Shown: positions 24,730-33,839 of the stretch, one piece after another
Layout of the letters: every line of letters starts with the position of its first letter
Position numbering within the stretch: position 1 is the first letter of the stretch
NCBI RefSeq assembly: GCF_000374445.1
Contig: NZ_KB894427.1
Coordinates: 1 to 64,000 of the forward strand
Length of the DNA stretch: 64,000 nucleotides
Direction: 5' to 3'
From: Actinokineospora enzanensis DSM 44649
GTDB taxonomy: Bacteria; Actinomycetota; Actinomycetes; Mycobacteriales; Pseudonocardiaceae
Translations under genes and position numbers: made by a program
The notes under the pieces: generated by a model
The model's database searches: none
Told to the model about the DNA's origin: nothing
What the model saw: only the letters and a program-made list of their open reading frames with translations

Positions 24730-27132
24730 GTGCTGGTCTTCCCCGACGCCGAGCGGTCCCGCGCGGTCCTGTTCGGCACCAGCGGCTGCCCACGGGACGA
24801 CGGGCTGCCGGACCTGCCCGCCGTGCGCGAGAACCTGCGGGACCTGGGGGCGCGGCTGGCCGACCCGGTGACGGGCACGTTCCGCGAGGCGCATTGCGCC
24901 GTGCTGCCCGACCCGGTGGACGCCGAGACGGTCGGCTCGGCCCTGGCCGCGGCCGCCGACCAGGCCACCGACCTGCTGCTGGTCTACTACGCCGGGCACG
25001 GCCTGCTGGACGCGCGCGGCCGCCTCTACCTGGCACTGCCCGCCACCACGCAGGGCTCGCTGCGCTACACCGCCGTCCCGGTGGACGTGCTGCGCGAGGA
25101 CATCGGCAACAGCGGTGCCCGGTCCAGGGTCCTGGTGCTGGACTGCTGCTTCTCCGGGCGGGCGATCACCGCGATGGCGAACGAGCGCGCGGCCGTGGTG
25201 GGGCAGCTGGACGTCGCGGGGACGTACCTGATGGTGTCCAGCGAGGCCAACTCGACCTCCGCCGCGCCGGTCGGCGCGACGCACACCGCGTTCACCGGCG
25301 CGCTGCTCGCCGCGCTGGACGACGCCGAACCGCTCAACCTGGACCAGGTCTTCGCCCGGGTGGACCGGGATCTGACCACCCGCGGCCTGCCCAGGCCGAG
25401 CCGCAAGGAGGTGAACACGACCGGCGCCATCGCGCTGACCAGGGGCGCGAACCCCGCGGTCGAGGACATCGACGGCAACCCGTTCGTCGACGAGCCCGCG
25501 GTCCCGATGCGGGTGGCCGTCGAGCGGGTGCGGCACCACACCCGGCAGCTGGCGGGCAGGCGGCAGACCCTGGGCCCGGAGCACCCGGAGACGCTGACCG
25601 CCCGGCACAACCTCGCGTACTGGCAGGCCCACGCGGGCCAGTGGGAGACGGCGCGCGAACACTTCGCGGCGCTCGTGCCCGTCCGGGCCGGGCGGCTGGG
25701 CGCCGAGCACCCGCTGACCCTGCGCACCCGGCTCAACCACGCGTTCTGCGACGACGACCTGGACGCCGCCCGGGACGAGCTCGGCGATCTCGCGGAGGCG
25801 TTCGCCCGCGTGCTCGGCCACGGCCACCCGGACACCCTGCGCGCGTGGCGGTGCCTCGCCGTGGGCATCGGCCTGGCAGGCGACGCGGCCACCGCGCGCG
25901 ACCAGCTGGCCGACATCATCGCCGACCACGTGCGGGTGCTCGGCCCGGACCACGTGGACACCCTGATCACCCGGGTCGACCACGCGACCTGGGTGGGCGA
26001 GGCGGGCGACCCGGACGCCGGTCTCGCGCGGCTGGCGGAGGTGCTCGTGGCGCTGGAACGTGCCCACGGACCCGACCACCCGTACACCCTGTCGACAAGG
26101 CGCAAGCTGGCCGAGGACGCCGGGACGTCGGGCGACTTCGCCGGGGCCGCGGCCCTGCTCGCCGCCGTGCTGCCGGACTACACGCGGGTGTTGGGCGCCG
26201 ATCACCCCGGCACGCTGCGGGCCCGGCACAGCCACGCGTTCCAGATCGAGCAGTCGGGCGACCCGCGGCGGGCCCGGGACGAGTACGTGTCCCTGGCCGC
26301 CGACCGGACCCGCGTCATGGGTGCCGGTCACCCGGACACGGTGTGGACGCGCTCGGCAGCCGTGCGCGTGTTCGCCCTGTTCGGGCCGGTGGCCGAGGTG
26401 CGCGACGAGTACGAGGCGCTGGTGCGGGTGTGCGCCGAGGCGCGGGGACCGGACTCGCTCATCACCCTGGACGTCAGGGTCGCGTTCGTGACGTGGGACG
26501 GGAGCTCGGACGACGACGCGACCATCCGGCAGCGGTACCAGGACCTGATCGGGGATCTGATCCGCGTGCTGGGCGAGGAGCACGACCAGGTCCTCGCCGT
26601 GTATCACCACCTGTCGGTGTACCTGTGGGGCGTCGGCGAGCTGGACCTGGCGCGCACCTACCTGCAGGGCGTCGCCGAGGGGTATGAGCGCCGGGACGGC
26701 CCGAACGCGCCCACGACCCTGGCCGCCTGGTTCGACGTGGCGGTGTGGGCCGGGGAGGGAGGTGACCCGGCGGCCGCCCGGGATCGGCTCGCGGCCGTGC
26801 TCGGCATCCGTACGCGGACGCTGGGGGTCGAGCACGAGGACACGCTGCGTACCTGGCTGGAGTTCGCGCGGTGGGCCGGGTCCGCGGGGGACGTGGTGGG
26901 CGCGCGGGACAACTTCGGCGCGGCGGTCCGGGCGTCGACCTCCGCGCGCGGCGCCGACGACCCGCTGACCCTGCTGCTGCGCCACCACCACGCGTGCTGG
27001 GTGGCGAACGCCGGGCAGCACGCCGAGGGGGTGCGGATGCTGTGGCAGCTGCTGGCCGACGTCGAACGCGTCGTCGGACCGGACGACGAGCTGGCGCACG
27101 ACATCCGCGCGACCTGCGCCGAACTACAGTGA
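24730..27132 (+). CDS. caspase-family (C14) peptidase fused to a TPR domain
   Basis: An 800-aa two-part protein. Residues ~8-235 form a caspase/metacaspase-like peptidase: His90 in YYAGHGLL and catalytic Cys140 in VLDCCFSG. Residues ~265-800 contain about twelve tetratricopeptide units of the NB-ARC-associated type (GPEHPETLTARHNLAYWQ..., each ~42 residues). Bacterial caspase-TPR fusions are associated with conflict and programmed-death systems, with the TPR part as sensor or scaffold; that role is inferred here. The start is GTG 24730 with a modest ribosome site. The stop codon lies in a 16-bp tandem repeat. Substrate specificity cannot be read. Confidence 0.87.
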   Translation: MLVFPDAERSRAVLFGTSGCPRDDGLPDLPAVRENLRDLGARLADPVTGTFREAHCAVLPDPVDAETVGSALAAAADQATDLLLVYYAGHGLLDARGRLYLALPATTQGSLRYTAVPVDVLREDIGNSGARSRVLVLDCCFSGRAITAMANERAAVVGQLDVAGTYLMVSSEANSTSAAPVGATHTAFTGALLAALDDAEPLNLDQVFARVDRDLTTRGLPRPSRKEVNTTGAIALTRGANPAVEDIDGNPFVDEPAVPMRVAVERVRHHTRQLAGRRQTLGPEHPETLTARHNLAYWQAHAGQWETAREHFAALVPVRAGRLGAEHPLTLRTRLNHAFCDDDLDAARDELGDLAEAFARVLGHGHPDTLRAWRCLAVGIGLAGDAATARDQLADIIADHVRVLGPDHVDTLITRVDHATWVGEAGDPDAGLARLAEVLVALERAHGPDHPYTLSTRRKLAEDAGTSGDFAGAAALLAAVLPDYTRVLGADHPGTLRARHSHAFQIEQSGDPRRARDEYVSLAADRTRVMGAGHPDTVWTRSAAVRVFALFGPVAEVRDEYEALVRVCAEARGPDSLITLDVRVAFVTWDGSSDDDATIRQRYQDLIGDLIRVLGEEHDQVLAVYHHLSVYLWGVGELDLARTYLQGVAEGYERRDGPNAPTTLAAWFDVAVWAGEGGDPAAARDRLAAVLGIRTRTLGVEHEDTLRTWLEFARWAGSAGDVVGARDNFGAAVRASTSARGADDPLTLLLRHHHACWVANAGQHAEGVRMLWQLLADVERVVGPDDELAHDIRATCAELQ

Positions 27133-27209
27133 CGTGCCTGTGCGGTGACGTGCCTGTGCGGTGACTTGCCTCTGTGGTGACTTGTCTCTGTGGGGACGTT
27201 TCCCGCGCG
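27129..27209. repeat. 16-bp tandem repeat array at the caspase gene stop
   Basis: Units GTGACGTGCCTGTGCG at 27129-27144 and 27145-27160 are identical. Two diverged copies (27161-27176 and 27177-27192) follow, then a degenerate 17-bp copy to 27209. The first unit includes the caspase gene's stop codon. The remaining sequence to 27364 holds looser relatives (CTCTGTGGTGGGCG and similar). Confidence 0.85.
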
Positions 27210-27364
27210 GTGATGTCCTCGGGATCCGCCGCCGGGTCCATCGCGCCCCTGACGGACCCGGCGGCGGGAGCCGGCGGCACACCCAGCAGGTGAGTCGCAG
27301 GCCGTCTCTGTGGTGGGCGTCCGGGGTGGGGACGTTGCCGTCCACACCGTCCACCTCAAGTGTC

Positions 27365-28636
27365 CTAACAGGACTTACCGATTGCCCGGGGTGGACAGTC
27401 GGAGAAGTCGAGCAGGTGCAGCACGGCGGCCTTGTTGCGCGCGGTCTCCCGGGCGATCACCTCGTCGGGCGGGTAGAAACCGCCGCCCGACGAACCCGTC
27501 GGGTACATCTCGATGGTGAACGCGTAGATCTTCTGCGTGCCCCACAGGTAGTCGTCGATCGCGCCGTCGGTGATGTAGAGCGTGGAGTCCTGCTCGGCGG
27601 TGTAGCCGTTGGTCTGCGCCATGGCGCGGCCGAGCGTGGCGAAGGTGTTGTACTGGTCGCGGGTCATGCCGGTGACGACCTGCTGCTGCGTCCAGCCGAA
27701 CGGCCACATGACCAGCTCGCCGTAGGAGTGGAAGTCGATCGCGGTGCTGATCTGCTGCTTGCCGCCGACCACGCGGCTCTTGACGAAGTTCTGCACGACC
27801 TTCACCTCGGGCGCCGACGCCGCGGACGGGCCGCGGTAGGTCTCCGAGGCCGGGTTCGTGGAGGAGCCGTTGCAGCAGGCCCACTTGAAGTCCCAGTTGC
27901 GGTTGAGGTCCGTGCCGACGGCCGTGGACCCCTCGTTGGGCTGGCGGTTCTTGCGCCAGCTGCGGTAGGTGCCGGTGGCGATGTCGTACTCGCCGCCATC
28001 CGGGTTGAGGTCGGGCAGCACCCAGATCTCGCGGGTGTCGACCAGGTTCTTGACCCGGCTGTCGGTGGTGTAGCCGTCGGTGAGCGTGGTGATCAGGTAG
28101 AGGGCCATCTCGACGGTGATGTGCTCGCGGGCGTGCTGGTGGTGGGTGAACAGCACTTCCGGTTCGTTCTCGTCGGTGGCGGCGTTGTCGGAGATCTTGA
28201 CGGCGATGATGTCGCGGCCCTGGTAGGACTTGCCGATCACGCGCTTGGTGATGATCCCGGGGTGCGCGGCGACGGCCTGGTCGATGGCGGCGACCATCTC
28301 GGCGTAGTTGTGGTAGCCGGAGTCGGAGCTGGGGAAGTCCTGCGTGCCGGTGCCGCCGCGCGGGGCGGGCGGCGGGGCCTCGGAGACCACGACGTGACCG
28401 AGCGCTCTGATCAGCGCCACCTCGTCGGGGGTGGCGGTGACCAGGGTGCGGCCGTCCTCGGTGCCGTTGATCGCGGCACCGGTCGCGGCGACGGCGGTGC
28501 GCTCCCGAGCGGTGTCGACACCCAGCACGGCGTAGTCGGCCGAGGTGCGCGCCTGCTGGGCCGCCTCCGCCGGGACCGCCGAGACCACCAGTGCGGCGGC
28601 GGCGAGCGCGCAGCCGAACAGGCGAGTGCGTTTCAC
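27365..28636 (-). CDS. secreted zinc carboxypeptidase (M14)
   Basis: A 423-aa exported metallocarboxypeptidase. Signal peptide 1-26, propeptide to ~100, then an M14 catalytic domain. The zinc ligands are His168 and Glu171 (HQHAREH) and the His of DFHSYGE near residue 300. The catalytic Glu is in FTIEMYP near residue 383. The [10 protein letters not shown] and [10 protein letters not shown] segments match carboxypeptidase T/A1-like enzymes of Actinobacteria. It trims C-terminal residues from extracellular peptides. A small hairpin (GTCCTAACAGGAC in plus orientation) overlaps its stop codon. Confidence 0.93.
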   Translation of the reverse strand: MKRTRLFGCALAAAALVVSAVPAEAAQQARTSADYAVLGVDTARERTAVAATGAAINGTEDGRTLVTATPDEVALIRALGHVVVSEAPPPAPRGGTGTQDFPSSDSGYHNYAEMVAAIDQAVAAHPGIITKRVIGKSYQGRDIIAVKISDNAATDENEPEVLFTHHQHAREHITVEMALYLITTLTDGYTTDSRVKNLVDTREIWVLPDLNPDGGEYDIATGTYRSWRKNRQPNEGSTAVGTDLNRNWDFKWACCNGSSTNPASETYRGPSAASAPEVKVVQNFVKSRVVGGKQQISTAIDFHSYGELVMWPFGWTQQQVVTGMTRDQYNTFATLGRAMAQTNGYTAEQDSTLYITDGAIDDYLWGTQKIYAFTIEMYPTGSSGGGFYPPDEVIARETARNKAAVLHLLDFSDCPPRAIGKSC

Positions 28637-28944
28637 GGTTCCTCCCGCGTCGGCTCCGGATTGCCGGCCACCGCCGACAGCGTTACCGGCGAATAGTGAC
28701 CTGATCGCGGCGGTGTCGGCAAGGGGAGCGGCTCGGCGTGATGTTGCCGTTTCTTTCCCAACCCCGGGAAATACGGTCGAATGGGCGACGAATACCCCAT
28801 TGGTGACCTCAGCCGCAGGTCACCGTGGTGACACACGGCTATCAGAGCTGTCTGTGAACACTTAACACCCTGCTCACACGGTCGGGCGAGCGGGTAATCC
28901 GCCGCCGGTTTCACCGCGTCACCGATTTTCCCGAGGAGTATTCG

Positions 28945-29907
28945 ATGAATAGAGGATTCCCGCTACCCCTCTTCCCCCGAGTGGGGGCTGAAGCTACCTT
29001 CCGATGGGTGACCGACCCCGCCCCACTCGGCTTCGCCGACACCCTGCGCACGGCCATCCGGGATTCGCGGACCACCCTGGAACGCGTGGCCGAGGAGCTG
29101 CGCAGCCGCGGCACGCCGGTCAGCCTGGCGACGCTGAGCTACTGGCAGACCGGCCGCAGCCGCCCCGAGCGCCCCCGTTCCCTGGCCGCCCTCGACCAGC
29201 TGGAGGACCTCCTCGACCTCGACCGCGGCACCCTGCGCGGCGCACTCGACGCCCCCCGCCCACGCGGCCGCGCCGCCCGCCGCGCCCCCACCCCGATCGC
29301 GGGCTCGGCCCCCTGGTCCGACCTGGCCGACTACCGCAGGCTGATGGCCGAGCTCGACCTGAGCCACGACGCCCAACTGACCCGCATCAGCGCCCACGAC
29401 TGGATCGAGATCGGCCCCGACCGGGCGAAACGCCTGCAACGCACCCGCCAGCTCCTGCGCGCCGAACGCGACGGGGTGGACCGGATCGTCGTGACCAACT
29501 GGCCCGAACGGCGGGGTGGACGACCGCAGGTGATCCGCGGCATCCGCAACTGCACGATCGGACGGGTGGTGGTGGACCGGACCGGGCAGGTGGCGGCCGA
29601 GCTGGTGTTCGACCATCCGCTGGTGCGCCGCGAGACGATCGTGGTCGAACACGAGTGGCACGTGCCGTTCCCGCGCCCGGTGACGTTGGGGCATCAGCGG
29701 TTGAGCCGGTTACCGGTGCGGGAGTACCTGATGGAGGTGCGGTTCGATCCGCGGGCACTGCCGCGGTACTGCGTGCAGTACGCGGAGACGGACGGGCGGG
29801 AGCAGGTGCGGGCGGTGACGCTGGATACCGCGCACACGGCCCACACGGTCGCGCTGGACCTGGTGCAGGGCCGATACGGCATGCGCTGGGCCTGGTCCCC
29901 CTACTGA
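28945..29907 (+). CDS. HTH-domain transcriptional regulator (actinobacterial type)
   Basis: A 320-aa protein. Residues ~28-85 form a helix-turn-helix with an unusual first half (FADTLRTAIRDSRTTLERVA, then SLATLSYWQTGRSRPERP), followed by an Arg-rich linker and a ~200-residue C-terminal domain of no family I recognise (starting near DLADYRRLMAEL and rich in beta strands). The ATG at 28945 is chosen because of GAGGAG at good spacing; GTG 29008 would drop an odd 21-residue leader and is possible. Divergent from the carboxypeptidase gene. Confidence 0.72.
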   Translation: MNRGFPLPLFPRVGAEATFRWVTDPAPLGFADTLRTAIRDSRTTLERVAEELRSRGTPVSLATLSYWQTGRSRPERPRSLAALDQLEDLLDLDRGTLRGALDAPRPRGRAARRAPTPIAGSAPWSDLADYRRLMAELDLSHDAQLTRISAHDWIEIGPDRAKRLQRTRQLLRAERDGVDRIVVTNWPERRGGRPQVIRGIRNCTIGRVVVDRTGQVAAELVFDHPLVRRETIVVEHEWHVPFPRPVTLGHQRLSRLPVREYLMEVRFDPRALPRYCVQYAETDGREQVRAVTLDTAHTAHTVALDLVQGRYGMRWAWSPY

Positions 29908-30661
29908 CGCCCGTGCACCGGGTCCACCACCATCGACCCGACCACGAACCCCACCCGAACCCGCGGCCGTCCCAATCAAGATCATCCCGCCCAAGATCAT
30001 CCCGGCGGACAGGGCCCCGCCCACCCGGGGGCCGGCCTGCGCGCGATCCTATCTGCCCAGGTCGGGGTCACGGAAGAGGCGCGGTGGGCCTGTGGATGAA
30101 TCGGCGGGGTTGTGGGTAACTCGCCGGGATCCCCCGATTTCCACATTACCGTCGGCGGGAGCGGTCGCGCGCGAAGTTGTCCACTAGAGCCGTGGCGAGC
30201 GGTGACGTGGGGCGGAGATCGTTCAGCGGGGTCGTGGGACGACCATGACGTGGGTCAACCAGGACACGCGGCCGTATGACCATGCCCGTACATGATCGGC
30301 CCGGCATACTCGATTGTGGACACACCCGTCGGATCCGGGCCACCACAGGACAACCCGAACGGGCGATGCCACCACCGGCCCGCTCACCACGAGGAAGCCC
30401 ACCCGGCCGCACCCGGGAAACTCACCCGAACGTGGTGGCAGCACGGAAATCCGGGCCATGCGACGCACAGCCCGTCATCAACGAGCCCTCGAAAGCGGTA
30501 ACCAGCGAGAATCCGCCGCCGTGATCGACACGGGCGGTGCCGAACGGCTCCCCCGGCCCGCGCCACGAGCGCTTCCGGGCGGCGGCGATCCGGGCGCGCA
30601 GGTGCGATCCTGGCCGGTGCCCGCGGTGATCACTGCCGCGACCCGGCCGGAAAGGATCGCC
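29908..30661. other. long intergenic region with one dispersed repeat
   Basis: No ORF in these 754 bp has convincing composition, ribosome site or family features. It holds a tandem pair of CAAGATCATCCCG-like words near 29976-30004, the DnaA-box-like repeat at 30087-30119, and GGGATCCC just beyond it. A promoter for the epimerase gene is expected near its right end. Confidence 0.55.
30087..30119 (-). repeat. short dispersed repeat with DnaA-box-like sites, copy 2
   Basis: On the minus strand: TTACCCACA, ACCCCGCCGAT, then TCATCCACAGG. It matches 20837-20870 over ~30 nt with two core differences. Confidence 0.6.
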
Positions 30662-31666
30662 ATGCGTGCCCCGGAGCTCACCCGCGCCGCCCGGATCTTC
30701 GTCGCGGGCCACCGCGGTCTGGTGGGGTCGGCGCTGTGCCGTCGGCTGCTGGCCGAGGGCTACGAGAACCTGGCGCTGGCCCCGTCGTCCGAAGTGGACC
30801 TGCGGGACCGGGCGGCGACCGCGCGGTACCTGGCCGAGCAGGTGCCGGACGTGGTGGTGCTGGCGGCCGGGCGGGGCGGCGGGATCGCGGCGGCCACCGC
30901 GCACCCGGCCGACATCCTGTCCGACAACCTGCGCATCCAGCTGTCGGTGCTCGACGCCGCGCGCACCGTGGGCGTTCCCCGGCTGCTGTTCCTCGGCTCG
31001 GCGCGGCTGTACCCGCGCGACTCGCGGCAGCCGATCCGGGAGACCTCGCTGCTGTCCGGGCCGCTGGAGCCGACCGCGCAGGCGTACGCGCTGGGCAAGC
31101 TCGCCGGGATCGCGCACGTGCGGGCGGTACGCGAGCAGGAGGGCCTGCCGTGGATCGTGGCGATGCCCGCGACCCTCTACGGCCCCGGCGACAACTTCCA
31201 CCCCACCCGCGCGCACGTGCTGGCCGCGCTGCTGCGCCGCTTCCACGAGGCCACCGTCTCCGGCGCGCCCGCGGTCACCGTCTGGGGCACCGGCACGCCG
31301 CGCCGGGAGTTCCTGCACTCCGACGACCTCGCCGACGCCTGCATCGCGCTGCTGGCGGGCTACGACGGCGCGGAGCCGGTGAACGTGGGCACCGGCCGGG
31401 ACATCTCCGTGGCCGACCTGGCCCGCATGATCGCCGACACCGTCGAGTACCCGGGCGCCATCGAGTTCGACCCCACCAGGCCCGACGGCGTGCCGCGCAA
31501 GGTGCTCGACACCGGCACACTGGCCGGGCTGGGCTGGCAGCCCAGGGTGCGGCTGCGCGCGGGTATCGCCGCCACCTACCGGTGGTACCTCGACAGCCTC
31601 ACGCTCCCACGCCAGCGGGTGGCGGCGCGCGATCACGAGGGCGTTCCGGTGAACCCCATGGGGTGA
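30662..31666 (+). CDS. fcl: GDP-L-fucose synthase-like NAD(P)-dependent epimerase/reductase
   Basis: A 334-aa extended short-chain dehydrogenase. It has the Rossmann motif GHRGLVGSA (residues ~15-23), AAGRGGGIAAATAHPADIL, FLGSARLYPR and the catalytic YALGK. The pattern LSGPLEPTAQAYALGKLAGI is specific for the GDP-fucose synthase (Fcl/WcaG) group, which epimerises and reduces GDP-4-keto-6-deoxymannose. The Cys of the usual SSCIYP site is absent (SARLYP), so the natural substrate or chemistry may differ. AAAGGA precedes the ATG. No gmd or glycosyltransferase gene is nearby. Confidence 0.82.
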   Translation: MRAPELTRAARIFVAGHRGLVGSALCRRLLAEGYENLALAPSSEVDLRDRAATARYLAEQVPDVVVLAAGRGGGIAAATAHPADILSDNLRIQLSVLDAARTVGVPRLLFLGSARLYPRDSRQPIRETSLLSGPLEPTAQAYALGKLAGIAHVRAVREQEGLPWIVAMPATLYGPGDNFHPTRAHVLAALLRRFHEATVSGAPAVTVWGTGTPRREFLHSDDLADACIALLAGYDGAEPVNVGTGRDISVADLARMIADTVEYPGAIEFDPTRPDGVPRKVLDTGTLAGLGWQPRVRLRAGIAATYRWYLDSLTLPRQRVAARDHEGVPVNPMG

Positions 31667-31754
31667 GCCGCCGCCATGGGCGGGCGGGTCCGGGCTGTGC
31701 GGGCGGGCGGGGCGGCACCTGCTAGGTTCTTCGGCACCGTTCCCCAGTGAGGGG

Positions 31755-32558
31755 GTGTCCCCGCTGACCCGCGCCGTCGAGAACTCCGGTGCCACGCGAC
31801 TGGACCGCACACTGGCCACCCCGCTGTGGGCGCAGCTGCACGCCGACCTGCTGCGTCGGGTCGAGTCGGGCGAGTTCGACCGCGCCTTCCCCGGTGAGCT
31901 GGCGCTCGCCGCCGCCTACTCGGTCAGCCGCAACACGGTGCGCGAGGCGCTGCGCAGGCTGCGCGCCGACGGCACGGTGGTCGCCGGGCGCGGACAGCCG
32001 CCGCGGCTGGGTCGGGTCACCGAGCTGACCACGCCGCTGGGCGCGCTCTACAGCCTGCTGGCGGAGGCACGCGCGCGCGGCGTGGCGGCGCGCTGCACGG
32101 TGCGGGCGCTGGACGTGCGCGCGGACGGTGTGGTGGCGACCCGGCTGGGGCTGGAGGAGTCGACGCCGCTGCTCTACCTGGAGCGGGTGCGGCACGCCGA
32201 CGGCGCGCCGCTGGCCGTCGACCGGGTGTGGCTGCCGTTCGCGCTGGCCGCGGCGTTGCGGGAGGCCGATTTCCGCGAGTGCTCGCTGTACCACGAACTC
32301 GACGTGCGCTGCGGGATCCGGTTGACCGGCGGGCGTGAGCACATCCGCGCGGTGGTGCCCACGGTGGGCGAGCGGCGGCTGCTTGGCGCGCCCGCGGGCA
32401 TCGCGGCGCTGGCGGTGGACCGGCTCGGGGTGTGCGACCGGACGCCGGTGGAGTGGCGGCACACGGTGGTGCGCGGGGACCGGTTCAGCGTGGTGGCGGA
32501 CTTCTCCGAGCGCTCCGGCTACCACCTCGACGTCCACAATGGACGTTCGCGGTTCTGA
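31755..32558 (+). CDS. GntR-family regulator with UTRA domain
   Basis: A 267-aa regulator. Residues ~22-90 form the GntR winged helix (LWAQLHADLLRRVESGEF, AYSVSRNTVREALRRLRADG). Residues ~100-265 form a UTRA effector domain (ESTPLLYLERVRHADGAPLAVDRVWLP; YHLDV end). HutC/DasR-group members sense sugars, amino acids or their derivatives. GTG start at 31755. It is 88 bp after the epimerase gene on the same strand. A DasR-type operator exists at 49025, but nothing shows that this protein binds it. Confidence 0.9.
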   Translation: MSPLTRAVENSGATRLDRTLATPLWAQLHADLLRRVESGEFDRAFPGELALAAAYSVSRNTVREALRRLRADGTVVAGRGQPPRLGRVTELTTPLGALYSLLAEARARGVAARCTVRALDVRADGVVATRLGLEESTPLLYLERVRHADGAPLAVDRVWLPFALAAALREADFRECSLYHELDVRCGIRLTGGREHIRAVVPTVGERRLLGAPAGIAALAVDRLGVCDRTPVEWRHTVVRGDRFSVVADFSERSGYHLDVHNGRSRF

Positions 32559-32966
32559 TCCGGCGACCGGTCGGTCTCCCGCCGGAGACGACCCGGCGCT
32601 TTCCGGGGACCGCCCGGAGACGACGACGGGGCGCCGGGCCCTGCTGTGCCCGACGCCCCTACCCCCGTGGCCGTTCCCCGGCCGGTCCGACCCGGGGGCG
32701 ACCGCCGGTCCGGCGGTGGTCGCCCGGCCACGGGGGCGCCGGACCCGACGGGCGGTGGCGGTGCGCGAGGCGTAGGTGCGCGATCCGCCTTCGGTTGTGC
32801 CGCCGCGTCGGGTGGGCGCCGCCCGCGGCGGCTGTCGCACCGTCGGACGTTTCCTTGCTGCCACCGGAACTGTCCGTCCACAGTGGATATTCCGGTCGCC
32901 GTCGAGGTCACATTCCCGGTATTACCGGTTGCCGTGACAATCCCGGACGGCGGCCGGGAGCGCGAC
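32559..32966. other. intergenic region between convergent genes
   Basis: These 408 bp are extremely GC-rich in the left two thirds with several overlapping short inverted repeats, probably terminators for one or both flanking convergent genes. I see no ORF that looks real. Confidence 0.5.
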
Positions 32967-33647
32967 TCAGGCCACGTTCAACACGAAGTCGAAGCTGGCT
33001 TCCTTGCCGTTGCCCACGGTGCGCACGTTCATCAGCAGGCGGCGGTCGTAGATGGTGTCGGTGTTGTTGCGCGGCTCACCCGGGAAGTACAGCTGGGTGG
33101 TCAGGATGCGGCCGCCGGGGTTCTGCACCTTGACGTGGATGTGCCGGGTGCGGCCGGGGTAGAGGCCGGGCACGATCGTGGTCAGGGTGAACTTGCCGCT
33201 GGCGTCCGTGTACTGGTGGCCGCGGTAGCGGTAGGTGGTGTTGTCGTAGTTGCCGCCGTTGTCGGCCTGCCAGAAGTCCAGCAGCACGCGGCCCAGCGGC
33301 TTGCAGGACCGGCTGAACACGAAGCCGCTGACGGTCAGCGCGGTGCCCGGACGGCCCGGCTCCACGATCGAGGTGCGCTCGGGCGAACCCGGCTTGAAGT
33401 ACGGGCCCTCGGTCTGCGCGATGGTGGTCGCCTGGCCGGGCGTGCAGGCGAGCAGCTCGCCCGCGGTGTCCGGGGCGGTGTCCGGAACGCTCGCGGAGGC
33501 GAAACCGCCACCGGCGGTGACGGCGGCCAGGCCCGCGGCGGGCACCACGAGGGCACCGAGCTGCAGCAGGCGCTTGCGGGTGATGTTGCCATCGCCGCCG
33601 AGGCGCGCGACGTCCTCGTCGGGCACGGGTGGGAGTTCTGCAGTCAC
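32967..33647 (-). CDS. exported intradiol ring-cleavage dioxygenase
   Basis: A 226-aa non-haem iron dioxygenase fold. An N-terminal stretch with a basic segment before a hydrophobic helix (TRKRLLQLGALVVPAAGLAA, residues ~24-43) suggests Tat or Sec export. The catalytic domain has the Fe(III) ligand pattern: Tyr in NYDNTTYRYRGHQY, Tyr in LYPGRTRHIHVKV and the two His of RHIH. Secreted intradiol enzymes act on catechols from lignin or humic material. The GTG at 33647 is chosen for its AGGAGG site; the frame upstream is an unlikely extension. No other aromatic-pathway gene is adjacent. Confidence 0.87.
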   Translation of the reverse strand: MTAELPPVPDEDVARLGGDGNITRKRLLQLGALVVPAAGLAAVTAGGGFASASVPDTAPDTAGELLACTPGQATTIAQTEGPYFKPGSPERTSIVEPGRPGTALTVSGFVFSRSCKPLGRVLLDFWQADNGGNYDNTTYRYRGHQYTDASGKFTLTTIVPGLYPGRTRHIHVKVQNPGGRILTTQLYFPGEPRNNTDTIYDRRLLMNVRTVGNGKEASFDFVLNVA

Positions 33648-33839
33648 TGGGGAGTACCTCCTGGACGAGACCGCCGGGTCGGCGATCGTCACGGATTGGC
33701 ACAACCGATGCTGTGGCAGTGACGGTTGCGTTGCAATCCGTGGTGATACGGGCTTAACTCAGGCGCTACGGTGGACAGAACCGCGGTGAACGCACGGCAT
33801 CCGGCCGAGACGTCGTTCGCCCCAGGCAAAGGGTGTGGC

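Noticed and set aside
23389-27099. A 1236-codon open frame on the minus strand across the HAF and caspase genes
   Set aside because: Only the part from 24540 down encodes a recognisable protein with a signal peptide. The upstream part is the reverse complement of the caspase-TPR gene and has no family features; it is a high-GC shadow frame.
27129-27209. CRISPR array
   Set aside because: The 16-bp units are directly contiguous without unique spacers and degenerate quickly; this is a simple tandem repeat, and no cas genes are present.
30146-30524. Small overlapping ORFs in the 29.9-30.7 kb gap
   Set aside because: They have no ribosome sites, conflict with one another on both strands, and have Pro/His/Arg-rich composition typical of non-coding high-GC DNA.
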